Notes: generated by a model not told the origin, from the letters alone. A stretch of 64,000 nt of DNA from Prolixibacteraceae bacterium (GCA_018648265.1 JABGRN010000012.1:1-64000); one strand, 5' to 3'; shown: positions 1-9,505, counted from the stretch's first letter. Numbers and translations: made by a program.

Positions 1-120
1 TGCTAAAATTTATGCTTAAAAACAAAACCAACCCGAATTATGAAGTGAGCCTTTATCAGGTCAATAATTTTTAGTTGTATTTATTCTTGAATCAGGCCTT
101 TCAATTATTAGAAGATTTGA

Positions 121-154
121 ACAAAAAAAAGAGGCAGCTTCTATAAGCTGCCTC
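121..154 (-). terminator. Rho-independent terminator after frr
   Basis: A perfect 10-bp stem (131-140 with 145-154, GAGGCAGCTT/AAGCTGCCTC, 4-nt loop) is followed on the minus strand by a run of eight T (123-130). It lies just past the frr stop codon and should end the pyrH-frr transcript. Nothing else was recognised in bases 1-120. Confidence 0.85.
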
Positions 155-206
155 AAAGCCATGAAAACAATTAAACAATGTTCAGAAAACAGAAAACTAA
201 AAACAA

Positions 207-770
207 TTAAATAGTCATAATATCTTTTTCCTTAGCTTCAACTAAGTCTTCTATCTTTTTTCCAAAAGCAGTCGTTAATTTTTGCACTTCTGCTTCAGCA
301 TCTTTTTCCAAATCTTCAGACAATCCTTCTTTTTGTAATTTTTTCAAACTGTCATTTGCTTCCTTACGTGATGTCCTGGTGCTTATTTTTGCTGTCTCTC
401 CTTCTTCATGTACTTGCTTCACAAGTATTTTTCGCCTTTCTTCGGTAAGTACCGGAATATTTATCCTTATAATTTCCCCGTTATTATCTGGATTAAAACC
501 TAAATTGGCAGACATAATGGCTTTTTCAATCACCGGAATCAATCCCTTTTCCCAAGGTTGGATAGCAACGCTCCTGGCATCCGGTGTACTAACATTCGAA
601 ACCTGGCTTAACGGAGTCATGCTCCCATAATATTCAACCTGTATCCCATCGAGCATTGCCGGGGATGCTTTGCCGGCCCTAATATGTAACAGCTCTTTTT
701 CCAGATGCTCAATTGCTGCTTCCATTCTTTCTTCGCAATGTCCTAAAACAAACTCTACTTCTTCGTGCAT
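207..770 (-). CDS. frr: ribosome recycling factor
   Basis: Ribosome recycling factor, which with EF-G splits post-termination ribosomes in the cytoplasm. The frame opens at 809, but the start at 770 (MHEEVEFV...) gives 187 residues, close to the family's ~185; the 13 extra residues (MLTVHGWKFRVYL) are unlike the family. Recognisable blocks are 'LLHIRAGKASPAMLDGI', 'PWEKGLIPVIEKAI', 'GFNPDNNGEIIRI' and 'LTEERRKILVK'. It lies 105 bp downstream of pyrH in the same orientation, the classic pairing, and ends at a strong hairpin terminator. Confidence 0.97.
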   Translation of the reverse strand: MHEEVEFVLGHCEERMEAAIEHLEKELLHIRAGKASPAMLDGIQVEYYGSMTPLSQVSNVSTPDARSVAIQPWEKGLIPVIEKAIMSANLGFNPDNNGEIIRINIPVLTEERRKILVKQVHEEGETAKISTRTSRKEANDSLKKLQKEGLSEDLEKDAEAEVQKLTTAFGKKIEDLVEAKEKDIMTI

Positions 771-875
771 TAGATAAACCCTGAATTTCCAACCATGGAC
801 TGTTAGCAAATATAGAAAAAATATTAATTCGTTAAATTTTTTTACATAATTTATTGTAAAAACAATTAAAAAAAG

Positions 876-1586
876 TCAATTATGAACAATAGTTCCTATG
901 TTTTCGCCGTTGACAACTTTCTTTAAATTACCTTTTTTGTCCATATCGAATACTAAAATGGGCAAATTATTTTCTTTGCACAGCGTAGTTGCAGTTAAAT
1001 CCATTATTCTTAAGTTGCGCCTATAAATTTCATCAAAACTTATTTTCTCAAACCTGGTGGCGTCGGGAAATTTTTCAGGGTCTGCAGTATAGATCCCATC
1101 AATGCGCGTACCTTTTAACATTATTTCAGCCTCTATTTCAATACCGCGCAAAGCACTTGCGGTGTCGGTTGTAAAGTAGGGATTGCCAGTTCCTCCCGAA
1201 ATTATCACTACCTCACTTTTTCTAACTGCTTCGCATGCTTTTTCCTTTGAATAAAATTCTCCGATGGGTTCCATACGAATTGAAGTAAAAACCCTTGATT
1301 TTACCCCTTTGTTTTTTAATGCTGAATTTAATGCCAAACTGTTAATTACAGTTGCCAACATGCCCATTTGATCTCCTTTTACCCGATCGAAACCTTTTGC
1401 GGCACCACTTAGTCCACGAAAAATATTGCCCCCTCCTATAACGATCCCAACCTGCACTCCCATTTTAATTATTTCTGCTATTTGTTCGGCATAATCTATT
1501 AAACGGTTTTCTTCAATTCCATATTTTTGATCCCCCGCTAACGATTCGCCACTTAATTTTAATAGGATGCGTTTATATTTTATCAT
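876..1586 (-). CDS. pyrH: UMP kinase
   Basis: Bacterial uridylate kinase (amino-acid-kinase fold), which phosphorylates UMP to UDP in pyrimidine nucleotide synthesis; cytoplasmic, hexameric in characterised members. The 236 residues are the family length. The N-terminal phosphate-binding segment 'ILLKLSGESLAG', the glycine-rich 'GIVIGGGNIFRG' and the C-terminal 'TGTRIDGIYTADP'-like segment (here KGTRIDGIYTADPEKF) are clear. First gene of the pyrH-frr unit, with a Bacteroidota-type promoter about 30 bp upstream. Confidence 0.97.
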   Translation of the reverse strand: MIKYKRILLKLSGESLAGDQKYGIEENRLIDYAEQIAEIIKMGVQVGIVIGGGNIFRGLSGAAKGFDRVKGDQMGMLATVINSLALNSALKNKGVKSRVFTSIRMEPIGEFYSKEKACEAVRKSEVVIISGGTGNPYFTTDTASALRGIEIEAEIMLKGTRIDGIYTADPEKFPDATRFEKISFDEIYRRNLRIMDLTATTLCKENNLPILVFDMDKKGNLKKVVNGENIGTIVHN

Positions 1587-1614
1587 AACATATAATTGTT
1601 CGGTTATTAAATTA

Positions 1615-1648
1615 CAAAGATAAAATGATTTTTTTCAGACTCAACAAA
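1615..1648 (-). promoter_or_regulatory. promoter of pyrH-frr
   Basis: On the minus strand TTTG (1645-1648) and TATCTTTG (1615-1622, matches TAnnTTTG) are separated by 22 nt, close to the usual Bacteroidota -33/-7 spacing. The predicted transcript starts a few bases further left, about 20 nt before the pyrH ATG. Confidence 0.55.
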
Positions 1649-1686
1649 TGAAATAATAGATTTTTTAAAAGAGAAAGCAGGCTTAT

Positions 1687-3339
1687 TTATTTGATTTCAA
1701 TCCCTTTTTCGTTACACATCTCAATGCCTAATTCGCTAAGTTTAAATTTCTGAATTTTTCCGCCTGCTGTCATCGGAAAATCTTTCACAAAAAATATATA
1801 ATTTGGAATTTTAAACCTGGCGATTTTACCCCTGCAAAAATCAAGAACTTCTTTTTCAGTAAGCCGTTGTTTATTTTTTAGTTCGATGAATGCCGCTACT
1901 TCTTCACCATATTTTGGACTGGGAAGCCCGGCAATTGCCACCTTGCTGATTTGTGGTAATTGGTATAAAAAAATTTCAATTTCGCGCGGATAAATATTTT
2001 CACCACCTCTAATAATCATATCAGAAAGGCGGCCTGTTATTTGATAAAAACCTTCAATTGTTTTAACAGCCAGGTCGCCAGAGTGCAACCAGCCCCTTTC
2101 GTCAATGGCATTTTTAGTCGCTTCTGTATTTTTATAATAGCCTTTCATTACATTGTAACCCCGGCAACAAATTTCGCCCTGTTCTTTAACCGCACAATCT
2201 TCGCCTGTTTGCGGGTTAATAATTTTTACTTCTACATTGGGTAATTCGAAACCTACTGTTGTTGAGCGAACTTCTGGAGAATTGTGGGTTCGTGTGGCTG
2301 TCATTCCTGGAGAAGATTCGGCTAAACCGTACACACTAATAATTTCTTTGATGTGCATTTTGTCCATCACCTGGTTCATCGTTTCAATCGGGCAGGGTGC
2401 GCCGGCCATGATCCCAGTCCGGAGCGAACTTAAATCGAACATTTCGAACATTGGGTGATTTAACTCTTCAATAAACATGGTTGGAACTCCGTATAAAGAA
2501 GTACATTTTTCTTTTTGTACTGATGCCAAAACCAACTCAGGGTCGAAATCTTCGTTAAAAACCATTGTTGCACCATGAGATAAAATAGCATAAACGGCCA
2601 AAACATTTCCAAAACTGTGAAATAAAGGGATACAAACCAACAATCGTTCACCATCGGTATATTTCATGCACTGTCCAACAGAGTATCCATTATTTATTAT
2701 ACTATGGTGCGAAAGCATTGCCCCCTTCGGAAAACATGTTGTGCCAGAAGTATATTGCAGGTTAATTACATCGTGGCAATTCAACGATTCTTTTATACTT
2801 TCCAATTCAATGTCGTCAACATGCTTTCCCAAAAGAATTAGTTCTGCAGTATTATAAACCCCCCGGTGTTTTTGCTGCCCTATAAAAACGACATTTTTCA
2901 GCTCAGGAAATTTCTCACTTTTAAAACTACCCCTGGCTTGTTCTTTAAATTCAGGTGCCAGTTCAAAAATCATTTCAATATAATTACTATCGCGATAGCC
3001 GTCGTCAATAAATAGCGTATTTATATCAGCATTTTTAATCAGGTATTCCAATTCTGCTAATTTGTAATTGGAGTTAATAGGTACTAATATCGCCCCGATT
3101 TTCGCGGAAGCAAACATAATGGTAGTCCAGTCGGGAACATTTTTGGCCCAAATCCCCACTTTGTCGCCCGTTTTTATTCCGATGTACATTAAGCCTTTTG
3201 CCAAACAATCTACACGTTCGTTAAATTGTTTATAAGCAAACCTTAAGTTCCGGTCGGGATAAACTATAAATTCTTTTTCGGGGGTTTCGAACGCCCATTT
3301 TTCCAAAATTTCACCTAAAGTATAATCGAGTAACTGCAT
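1687..3339 (-). CDS. AMP-binding acyl-CoA ligase (fatty acid type)
   Basis: Acyl-CoA synthetase of the ANL superfamily; such enzymes adenylate a fatty or aryl acid with ATP and transfer it to CoA. The chosen start at 3339 (MQLLDYTLGEIL...) gives 550 residues; the open frame runs to 3459 but would overlap the upstream regulator. Signature motifs: P-loop 'YTSGTTCFPKG', 'VYGLAESSPGM', 'GWLHSGDLA', 'GRLSDMIIRGGENIYP' and the C-terminal catalytic lysine block 'PMTAGGKIQKFKL'. No signal peptide. It follows the XRE-cupin gene by 37 bp, so the two are probably co-transcribed. The substrate cannot be told from the sequence; medium/long-chain acids are likely from the resemblance to FadD-type ligases. 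Confidence 0.9.
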   Translation of the reverse strand: MQLLDYTLGEILEKWAFETPEKEFIVYPDRNLRFAYKQFNERVDCLAKGLMYIGIKTGDKVGIWAKNVPDWTTIMFASAKIGAILVPINSNYKLAELEYLIKNADINTLFIDDGYRDSNYIEMIFELAPEFKEQARGSFKSEKFPELKNVVFIGQQKHRGVYNTAELILLGKHVDDIELESIKESLNCHDVINLQYTSGTTCFPKGAMLSHHSIINNGYSVGQCMKYTDGERLLVCIPLFHSFGNVLAVYAILSHGATMVFNEDFDPELVLASVQKEKCTSLYGVPTMFIEELNHPMFEMFDLSSLRTGIMAGAPCPIETMNQVMDKMHIKEIISVYGLAESSPGMTATRTHNSPEVRSTTVGFELPNVEVKIINPQTGEDCAVKEQGEICCRGYNVMKGYYKNTEATKNAIDERGWLHSGDLAVKTIEGFYQITGRLSDMIIRGGENIYPREIEIFLYQLPQISKVAIAGLPSPKYGEEVAAFIELKNKQRLTEKEVLDFCRGKIARFKIPNYIFFVKDFPMTAGGKIQKFKLSELGIEMCNEKGIEIK

Positions 3340-3376
3340 TTCGATTAATTTTAAAATCTTTTTTTTAAGAATATAA

Positions 3377-3952
3377 TTAGACCGGGGCGTAAACAACAGC
3401 CAAAATTTTTGCTGATTGATTTCCGGCGGCATGTACATTATGTGCAACAACTGAATCAAAGTAAATACTATCTCCTTCTGTTAATTGAAATATATCTTTG
3501 CCATAATTAATTTCAATATTACCTGATAAAATATAAATGAATTCCTCTCCTTCGTGAGAAGATAATTTGTGGTCCGATGCGTTTGCAGCTTCAATATCTA
3601 CAATAAACGGTTCCATGTGCCGCCCGGTTTTATCTTGTGCGAGCGAATAAAAATTAAGGTGTTCCCTTGTTTTTTCATTTTTGGTAGAAAAACTTAGTGC
3701 CGATTTTTCGTTTCCCGCTTTTACAACCACGGGGCCAACTTGATCCTGATCGTCAAGGAAAGTTCCGATACGAACTCCCAATGCTCGGGTAAGTTTGATT
3801 AAATGCCCCAATGAAGGCACTTTCCCCTTTCCCTCTATAAATTCCAATTGTTTTAAATCAATATTAGCTTTTAATGCGAGTTCTTCCCTGCCAATATTCC
3901 TGAATTCGCGGAATTCTTTTATTTTTTCCCCAAGGTTGTTTTTTATTTTCAT
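3377..3952 (-). CDS. XRE-family regulator with cupin domain
   Basis: Transcription regulator with an N-terminal helix-turn-helix of XRE type (about residues 5-60, 'LGEKIKEFREFRNIGREELALKANID') and a C-terminal cupin sensor domain (about 115-190, 'HEGEEFIYILSGNIEINYG', 'GDSIYFDSVVAHNVHA'). The start at 3952 (MKIKNNLGEK) gives 191 residues; the frame extends to 4063, but the extra 37 residues contain the upstream terminator and are unlike the family. It precedes the acyl-CoA ligase and probably controls it; cupin-XRE regulators next to acyl-CoA ligases are common, so the ligand may be an acyl or organic acid (inference). Confidence 0.88.
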   Translation of the reverse strand: MKIKNNLGEKIKEFREFRNIGREELALKANIDLKQLEFIEGKGKVPSLGHLIKLTRALGVRIGTFLDDQDQVGPVVVKAGNEKSALSFSTKNEKTREHLNFYSLAQDKTGRHMEPFIVDIEAANASDHKLSSHEGEEFIYILSGNIEINYGKDIFQLTEGDSIYFDSVVAHNVHAAGNQSAKILAVVYAPV

Positions 3953-4027
3953 TTCAAACTTAGTTTTTGCACAAACAAAAGTACAAGTTGATTTGAAAGG
4001 TAAAAAGGAAATTCCACAAAAATTAGA

Positions 4028-4060
4028 AATAAAAAAAGGTGCCTTTAAAACAGGCACCTT
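4028..4060 (-). terminator. Rho-independent terminator after glucan phosphorylase
   Basis: A perfect 9-bp stem AAGGTGCCT/AGGCACCTT (4036-4044 with 4052-4060, 7-nt loop) is followed on the minus strand by a T-run (4031-4037). It lies about 20 bp past the phosphorylase stop and separates the glycogen cluster from the XRE-cupin gene. Confidence 0.85.
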
Positions 4061-4081
4061 CACAACTCTTTTTTTGTTATT

Positions 4082-6655
4082 TTAAATCCAGGTAATATAC
4101 CTGAAATCCTGTCGATGTGGTAAATTTTCGTTTTTAGGGAAAATCCTAAAACCATAGTTGAATGAACCCGGATTATTAGGGTGAAGGTTGTGTTTATAAA
4201 TACAAATACCTTCGTCGCAATCGTGGGCATCAAATTCTAATACTTCAACTATTTTAGCTTGTTTCCCATCATTTTCTGTAATTACCAGTTCGAGGCCTAC
4301 TTCGCTCGACGATAATCCTTTTAAATCTAAACTAACACGTATTGGATATTCATGGCCAATTTTCATTTTATTGGCAATCCCATCATAAATTTCTATTTCT
4401 TTTACTTCTATTTCGTTCCAGATTGAACTTATCCAAAATTTCCAGGCTGCCATTTCTTTGGCCAGGCTGAAATTGTCGTTTTTCATTTTCTGTGTTCGCA
4501 AAAATTGTGGATTGTAATACCGTTGCTGATAATCGCGGATCATCCTTCCGATTGTAAAATTAGGAGCAACTTTAGCAAAAGTGTTTTTGATAAAACCGAC
4601 CCATTTTTCGGGTATTCCATTATTATTGCGGTTATAAAATGTTTCAACAATTTCGTCTTCAAGGATATTGTAAATTGTTCCTGCATCCAACTCGTCTTGA
4701 AAGTCTTGTACATCGTATGTACGTTCGGCAGGCAAAGCCCAGCCCGCATCTTTTTGGTATCCTTCAACCCACCATCCATCGAGTACTGAAAAATGCAATG
4801 TCCCGTTCATCACCCCCTTTTCACCGCTTGTTCCTGAAGCTTCGAGTGGGCGAGTTGGTGTGTTTAGCCAAACATCGACTCCCTGTAATAATATTTTTGC
4901 CAGGTTAATATCGTAATTCTGGACAAAAAGAATTTTGCCCCTGAATTCTGGTCGTTTCGAAATCTCTACAATATTTTTAATCATGTCCTGGCCAGCTTTA
5001 TCAGCCGGGTGAGCTTTCCCGGCAAAAATAAATTGGACAGGGCGTTCTGTATTATTAACAATTTTTGCCAAACGATCCAGATCCCTGAACAATAAATATC
5101 CACGTTTATACGTGGCGAAACGCCGTGCAAATCCAATGGTTAGGGCATTTGGATTTAATTTGCCCATTACTTCGTTTATAAGTTTTGGGTTTTCATTCCG
5201 TTTGATCCAATTGTCGGAAAATCTTTGTTTTATGTAGTTTATTAATTTTTGGCGAAGATTTTTCCGCAATTCCCAAATCTCATTGTCGGGAACATCGTAG
5301 ATTTTTTCCCAAACACCAAAATCCAGTTGATCTGATGGAAAAGAATCCCCAAAATATTTTTTATGAATATCTTTCCATTCTTTTGCAGCCCATGTAGAGT
5401 AATGTACCCCGTTAGTTACATATCCAATTCCAAGTTCTTCTTCTAAAAACCCATTATACAATTCTTTAAGTACCCCTTTACTTACATCACCATGAATTTT
5501 ACTTACCCCGTTTGTGCCTTGAGACAGGTTAGAAGCAAGGTAACTCATATTGAAATGTTCTTCATGGATTTTTGCTTTCCCTAACATTTCAAATTCGTTC
5601 CACTCAAGCCCTATTTTTTCTGGCAAATAGTTGAGATAGTGCCTGAACAAATCTTTGTGGAATGAATCGTGGCCTGCCGGGACCGGTGTGTGTGTGGTAA
5701 AAACTGTTGAAGTGCGTACAATCTCTTTGGCTTCTGCATAAGTAAGGTTGTGTTTTTCAATGAAATCGGCTATTCTTTCGGGACCAATTAATGCTGCATG
5801 CCCTTCGTTACAATGATAAATATCTGATGTGTACCCTAATTTATTGAGGGCTTTAATTCCACCAAGTCCGAGTAATATTTCCTGTTTCAAACGGTTTTCG
5901 TTGTCGCCTCCGTATAAATGATAAGTGACAGATCTATCTTGCTCCTGGTTATCAGGTTGGTCTGCATCGAGAAGAAACAGTTTTACCGAACCAATATTTG
6001 CTTGCCAAACGCGGGCAATTAATTTTCTTCCCGGATATTCAATTTCTATTTCAATCCAATCCCCATTTTTGTCAACTGCCGGCTGAACCGGAATCTTTGA
6101 GAAATGTTGCGCTTCATTAATTGCCATTTGCTCGCCATGTAAGTTCAGCGTTTGTTTAAAATAACCATAACGGTATAACAGGCCAACTGCAATCAGATTT
6201 ACTTTCGAATCGCTGGCTTCTTTTAAATAATCGCCAGCCAAAATACCAAGCCCGCCTGAAAAAATTCTTAAGCTGTCGTGCAAACCGTATTCCATACTGA
6301 AATAGGCAATTTGCGGACCTTCAAGTTCTTTTCGTTCTTCGAGGTATTGATTAAAAAGGTTAAAAACATGGTTCATTTTTGGAATAAAATACTCGTCGTA
6401 TTCCAGTTTTCTAAAACGTTGGTAGTTTACTTCTTCAAGCAGTACAATTGGGTTATGGGCACACTCTTCCCAAATATCTTCGTCGATATATTGAAATAAT
6501 TCGCGCGCTTCAGTATTCCAAACCCACCATAAATTTTTTGATAATTCGCGTAGTGGGCTCAAGCTTTCCGGCAGGTTCGATTCGACAATAATTTTTTTCC
6601 AGGCTGGTGGTTCAACAACAGGCCTTTTGATATATCTTACTCCTTCAGTTTCCAT
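4082..6655 (-). CDS. glgP: alpha-glucan (glycogen) phosphorylase
   Basis: GT35 phosphorylase, which releases glucose 1-phosphate from alpha-1,4-glucan ends using pyridoxal phosphate. At 857 residues it is of the 'short' bacterial/archaeal alpha-glucan phosphorylase type. N-terminal 'LSKNLWWVWNTEARELF', 'IAYFSMEYGLHDSL', 'IYHCNEGHAAL', 'TTHTPVPAGHDSF' and the PLP-lysine block 'EASGTSGEKGVMNG' (K613) are present; the usual Met of 'SGMK' is Glu here. It is the most downstream gene of the glycogen cluster but separated from the GH57 gene by about 216 bp, which hold its own promoter candidates. It provides the degradation arm of the pathway. Confidence 0.95.
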   Translation of the reverse strand: METEGVRYIKRPVVEPPAWKKIIVESNLPESLSPLRELSKNLWWVWNTEARELFQYIDEDIWEECAHNPIVLLEEVNYQRFRKLEYDEYFIPKMNHVFNLFNQYLEERKELEGPQIAYFSMEYGLHDSLRIFSGGLGILAGDYLKEASDSKVNLIAVGLLYRYGYFKQTLNLHGEQMAINEAQHFSKIPVQPAVDKNGDWIEIEIEYPGRKLIARVWQANIGSVKLFLLDADQPDNQEQDRSVTYHLYGGDNENRLKQEILLGLGGIKALNKLGYTSDIYHCNEGHAALIGPERIADFIEKHNLTYAEAKEIVRTSTVFTTHTPVPAGHDSFHKDLFRHYLNYLPEKIGLEWNEFEMLGKAKIHEEHFNMSYLASNLSQGTNGVSKIHGDVSKGVLKELYNGFLEEELGIGYVTNGVHYSTWAAKEWKDIHKKYFGDSFPSDQLDFGVWEKIYDVPDNEIWELRKNLRQKLINYIKQRFSDNWIKRNENPKLINEVMGKLNPNALTIGFARRFATYKRGYLLFRDLDRLAKIVNNTERPVQFIFAGKAHPADKAGQDMIKNIVEISKRPEFRGKILFVQNYDINLAKILLQGVDVWLNTPTRPLEASGTSGEKGVMNGTLHFSVLDGWWVEGYQKDAGWALPAERTYDVQDFQDELDAGTIYNILEDEIVETFYNRNNNGIPEKWVGFIKNTFAKVAPNFTIGRMIRDYQQRYYNPQFLRTQKMKNDNFSLAKEMAAWKFWISSIWNEIEVKEIEIYDGIANKMKIGHEYPIRVSLDLKGLSSSEVGLELVITENDGKQAKIVEVLEFDAHDCDEGICIYKHNLHPNNPGSFNYGFRIFPKNENLPHRQDFRYITWI

Positions 6656-6706
6656 ATTTTATTTCTGTTTTTTACTTACTCTAATCTCCCTAAAAAAAGG
6701 AAGCAG

Positions 6707-6739
6707 CAAAAATACATTTTCTATTTAATTTATGATCAA
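6707..6739 (-). promoter_or_regulatory. candidate promoter of glgP
   Basis: Minus-strand TATTTTTG (6707-6714, matches TAnnTTTG) has a TTG (6737-6739) 22 nt upstream. A second -7 match, TACATTTG (6756-6763), lies further out without a clear -33 partner. Either could drive glgP separately from the genes upstream. Confidence 0.35.
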
Positions 6740-6871
6740 TCGTGTAGTTGATTTGCAAATGTATTGCAATCAAATAATATTAATCTAATATAACAAGATG
6801 CTATAATGTTGTTTATAAGAATTATACCTCTTTATTAAAAAGCCAGAAGCTATGCTAATTTAAAATTTGTT

Positions 6872-8200
6872 TTAAGTGATTTTCCTTTGTCGCAGATTTT
6901 CTCTTTTTCCTTTTCGTACACGAATTAAATCGGCCTCCAATTTTCTGATTTTCACCTCTTTTTCATCAATTATTTTGTGCAAAGCTGCAATTTCATGTTC
7001 GATTTCATTTTCAGGGACAAATGAATTCAACCTGATTTTAAAATCACTTAAAACATTCATGTAATTTATGAATGCGTCGTATGGTGAATCAAATGGATTA
7101 AAGCTTTGGTGAACATCGCCATCGGAAAAGAATTTTGTTGACATGTAATAAAAATGATCGCTTACCTGTAAATAATTCCAGTCTTTGTTTAATTTTGGGT
7201 CGGTGCATTTCTCCATTCGATGTTTGAGCTTGTATAATTTATCGAAAGCTTCTTTTTGCATTTCGTTTCCCAGCCAGGCCGTCAAATCCCTTTCTTCGTC
7301 GGCCCAGGAAATTGGATGTGGAACACTTACAGCTGATATTGGCTGAAGCTCATCAATTACTTCTGAGGGAGTTGCAAATTTTAATTTATTGTCTTCAATT
7401 ATTATTTGTGGAAATTTTTCCAGGAAATCGAAAATGCCACTCTCTTTTACTTGTCGTTCTCCAAATGATTCGTAGCTCAGAAAAAGGTTTACAACCTCCT
7501 CTTTTGAATTTTTGTTTTCGAGCCATCTCACAAATTTTTCAGGTGTCAACGGGTATTCCGACCAGTTTGTATTTGAAAACCGGAATGAGATATCGTCGCT
7601 TAGTTTAAAATTTCTCATCAACACTTTTAATCTTGGGTTAATTGCATTGACATAGACAAAGTTTGGGCTTTTCCATCCTAAAATATGTTTTGCCCCTTCG
7701 GTGAGAATTGCTTTGTAGCCCATATCGGCGATTTGTGCCCCAATTTCATCAGAGTAAATCATTTCTGTATTCCTGAAGACATTGGGTTTGTGGCCAAAAA
7801 GTTCAAAAATACGTTGGTCGTGAAGTTGTACCTGTTTTTCAAAAATGTCTTTATCTTTTAACGATGAGAGAGAATGTGAATATGTTTCTGACAAGAATTC
7901 GACGCATCCTGTTTTTGCCAGTTTTTGAAACGATTCTATTACTTCGGGGGCATACAATCCGAACTGTTCGAGTGCCAGACCGGTAATTGAAAAAGACACT
8001 TTAAATTTCCCCTCCAACCGATCGGCCAATTTTAGTAAAAGTTTGTTTGTTGGCAAATAACTTTTTTGGGCCACTTCGCGCATAATGGTTTCGTTGGCAT
8101 AGTCATCGTAATAATAGTTGTCGTTTCCGATGTCGAAAAAACGGTAACCGCGATGCCTGAAGGGCTGATGTACCTGAAAAAACAGACAAATAGACTTCAT
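6872..8200 (-). CDS. GH57 family protein (alpha-amylase/glucanotransferase-like)
   Basis: Glycoside hydrolase family 57 (beta/alpha)7-barrel protein of 442 residues, presumably acting on alpha-1,4-glucan. The family start 'FFQVHQPFRHRGYRFFDIG' (residues 7-25) is typical; motif 3 with the candidate nucleophile is 'FRNTEMIYSDE' (E145). Motif 4, normally 'DYETFGEHQ' in close relatives, reads 'LFLSYESFGERQ' with Ser242 where the aspartate is expected. A C-terminal coiled coil (about 400-435, 'EIAALHKIIDEKEVKIRKLEAD') follows. No signal peptide, so cytoplasmic. It sits 12 bp after the GT4 gene in the same orientation, so both are likely co-transcribed. It could be a catalytically altered amylase or glucan-binding partner. 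Confidence 0.88.
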   Translation of the reverse strand: MKSICLFFQVHQPFRHRGYRFFDIGNDNYYYDDYANETIMREVAQKSYLPTNKLLLKLADRLEGKFKVSFSITGLALEQFGLYAPEVIESFQKLAKTGCVEFLSETYSHSLSSLKDKDIFEKQVQLHDQRIFELFGHKPNVFRNTEMIYSDEIGAQIADMGYKAILTEGAKHILGWKSPNFVYVNAINPRLKVLMRNFKLSDDISFRFSNTNWSEYPLTPEKFVRWLENKNSKEEVVNLFLSYESFGERQVKESGIFDFLEKFPQIIIEDNKLKFATPSEVIDELQPISAVSVPHPISWADEERDLTAWLGNEMQKEAFDKLYKLKHRMEKCTDPKLNKDWNYLQVSDHFYYMSTKFFSDGDVHQSFNPFDSPYDAFINYMNVLSDFKIRLNSFVPENEIEHEIAALHKIIDEKEVKIRKLEADLIRVRKGKRENLRQRKIT

Positions 8201-8212
8201 TTTTCTGGTTAT

Positions 8213-9505
8213 TTATAATTTATTTAATGCACTTTTGTAAACTTTTTTGACCCTTTTTGCAGAATTTTTCCATTTAAAATTGCCCACTTCCTTTTTGCCG
8301 GCTTTTTTAAAATGTTTTGAAAGCGATGGGTATTTTAGCAATCCATAAATGGCATCGGCCATTGCGAGCGTGTCCCAAAAATCGATTTTAATAGCATGTT
8401 TTAAAATTTCAGCCACGCCCGATTGGTTTGAAATAATAACCGGCACGTTTGCTTGCATTGCTTCCAACGGAACTATCCCAAAAGGTTCGGAAACCGAAGG
8501 CATGACAAAAACATCTGTCATCTTAAACATTTGAAAAACATCGTCTCCCTGTAAAAAACCGGTAAAATGGAATTTATCCGAAATCCCCAGTTCGGCTGCC
8601 CTAACAACCATTGCATCCATCATATCTCCACTGCCAGCCATAACAAATCTTATATTCCCCATTTTCTTCAATACTATGTTTGCGGCTTCGATAAAATATT
8701 CGGGGCCTTTTTGCATGGTAATCCGCCCCAGGAAAGTAACAATTTTTTCGTCCACCCCCTTTCTCAATTTTGTGTTTTCGCTAATTGATATTGGTTCAAC
8801 GGCATTGTAAACAGTGGTCACTTTTTCAGGGCTGGCACCATATTTTTCGATTACAATATTTCGTGTTAGGTTACTAACTACAATAATTTTGTCTGCCATT
8901 TCCATTCCTTCTCTTTCGATAGAATACACCCGTGGGTTAACATCTTTTCCACTACGGTCGAAATCGGTTGCATGGACATGGATAACCAATGGCTTGCCCG
9001 ACACTTTTTTTGCTGCAATCCCAGCCGGGTAAGCCAGCCAGTCGTGGGCATGAATAATATCGAAAGTATTGTCGCGTGCAATAATTTCAGCAATTAGGGC
9101 ATAATTTTTTATTTCTTGTAATAAATTGGTTCCGTAAGTTCCGCTAAAATCAATTTTACAGCTTTTATCAGTTTCAATAAATTTTGTCCCTTTTGGGTAT
9201 TTCCCGCTTTTAAGTTTCCAGAATTCATCTTCGCCTACATAAGGTATTATTTGAGAATTGACTTCGAAATAGTCGATTTTTTTTTGGTTTTCTTCAAATT
9301 GGATTTCCTTTTTTGAAACCGAAATATTGTTGGCTCCAATTAATTTCATTGCTGTTTGATCTTCGTCACCAAAAGCTTTGGGGACAACAAAAATCACTTC
9401 AATATTTTTTAATTTGGCTAAACCTTTGGTTAAACCGTAACAGGCTGTTCCCAAACCTCCTGAAATATGTGGCGGGAATTCCCATCCAAACATTAAAACC
9501 CTCAT
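8213..9505 (-). CDS. GT4-family glycosyltransferase, glycogen synthase-like
   Basis: GT-B glycosyltransferase of family 4 (430 residues). The N-terminal 'FGWEFPPHISGGLGTACYGL' is the donor/acceptor-side glycine motif of starch/glycogen synthase-like enzymes; 'DIIHAHDWLAYPAG' and 'KPLVIHVHATDFDRSG' are typical of this Bacteroidota clade. The C-terminal block 'VMPSVSEPFGIVPLEAMQANVPVIIS' has the E-x7-E motif that contacts the nucleotide sugar. Context between debranching enzyme and GH57 protein points to alpha-glucan synthesis from a nucleotide glucose. It lies 11 bp after the debranching gene. No GT5 GlgA is present in the window, so this is the likely synthase of the cluster. Confidence 0.9.
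   Translation of the reverse strand: MRVLMFGWEFPPHISGGLGTACYGLTKGLAKLKNIEVIFVVPKAFGDEDQTAMKLIGANNISVSKKEIQFEENQKKIDYFEVNSQIIPYVGEDEFWKLKSGKYPKGTKFIETDKSCKIDFSGTYGTNLLQEIKNYALIAEIIARDNTFDIIHAHDWLAYPAGIAAKKVSGKPLVIHVHATDFDRSGKDVNPRVYSIEREGMEMADKIIVVSNLTRNIVIEKYGASPEKVTTVYNAVEPISISENTKLRKGVDEKIVTFLGRITMQKGPEYFIEAANIVLKKMGNIRFVMAGSGDMMDAMVVRAAELGISDKFHFTGFLQGDDVFQMFKMTDVFVMPSVSEPFGIVPLEAMQANVPVIISNQSGVAEILKHAIKIDFWDTLAMADAIYGLLKYPSLSKHFKKAGKKEVGNFKWKNSAKRVKKVYKSALNKL

Noticed and set aside
3340-3459. 40-residue N-terminal extension of the acyl-CoA ligase
   Set aside because: Overlaps the end of the XRE-cupin gene and does not resemble ligase N-termini; MQLLDYTLGE is the usual start.
3953-4063. 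37-residue N-terminal extension of the XRE-cupin protein
   Set aside because: Covers the glgP terminator hairpin; the HTH starts right after the later ATG.
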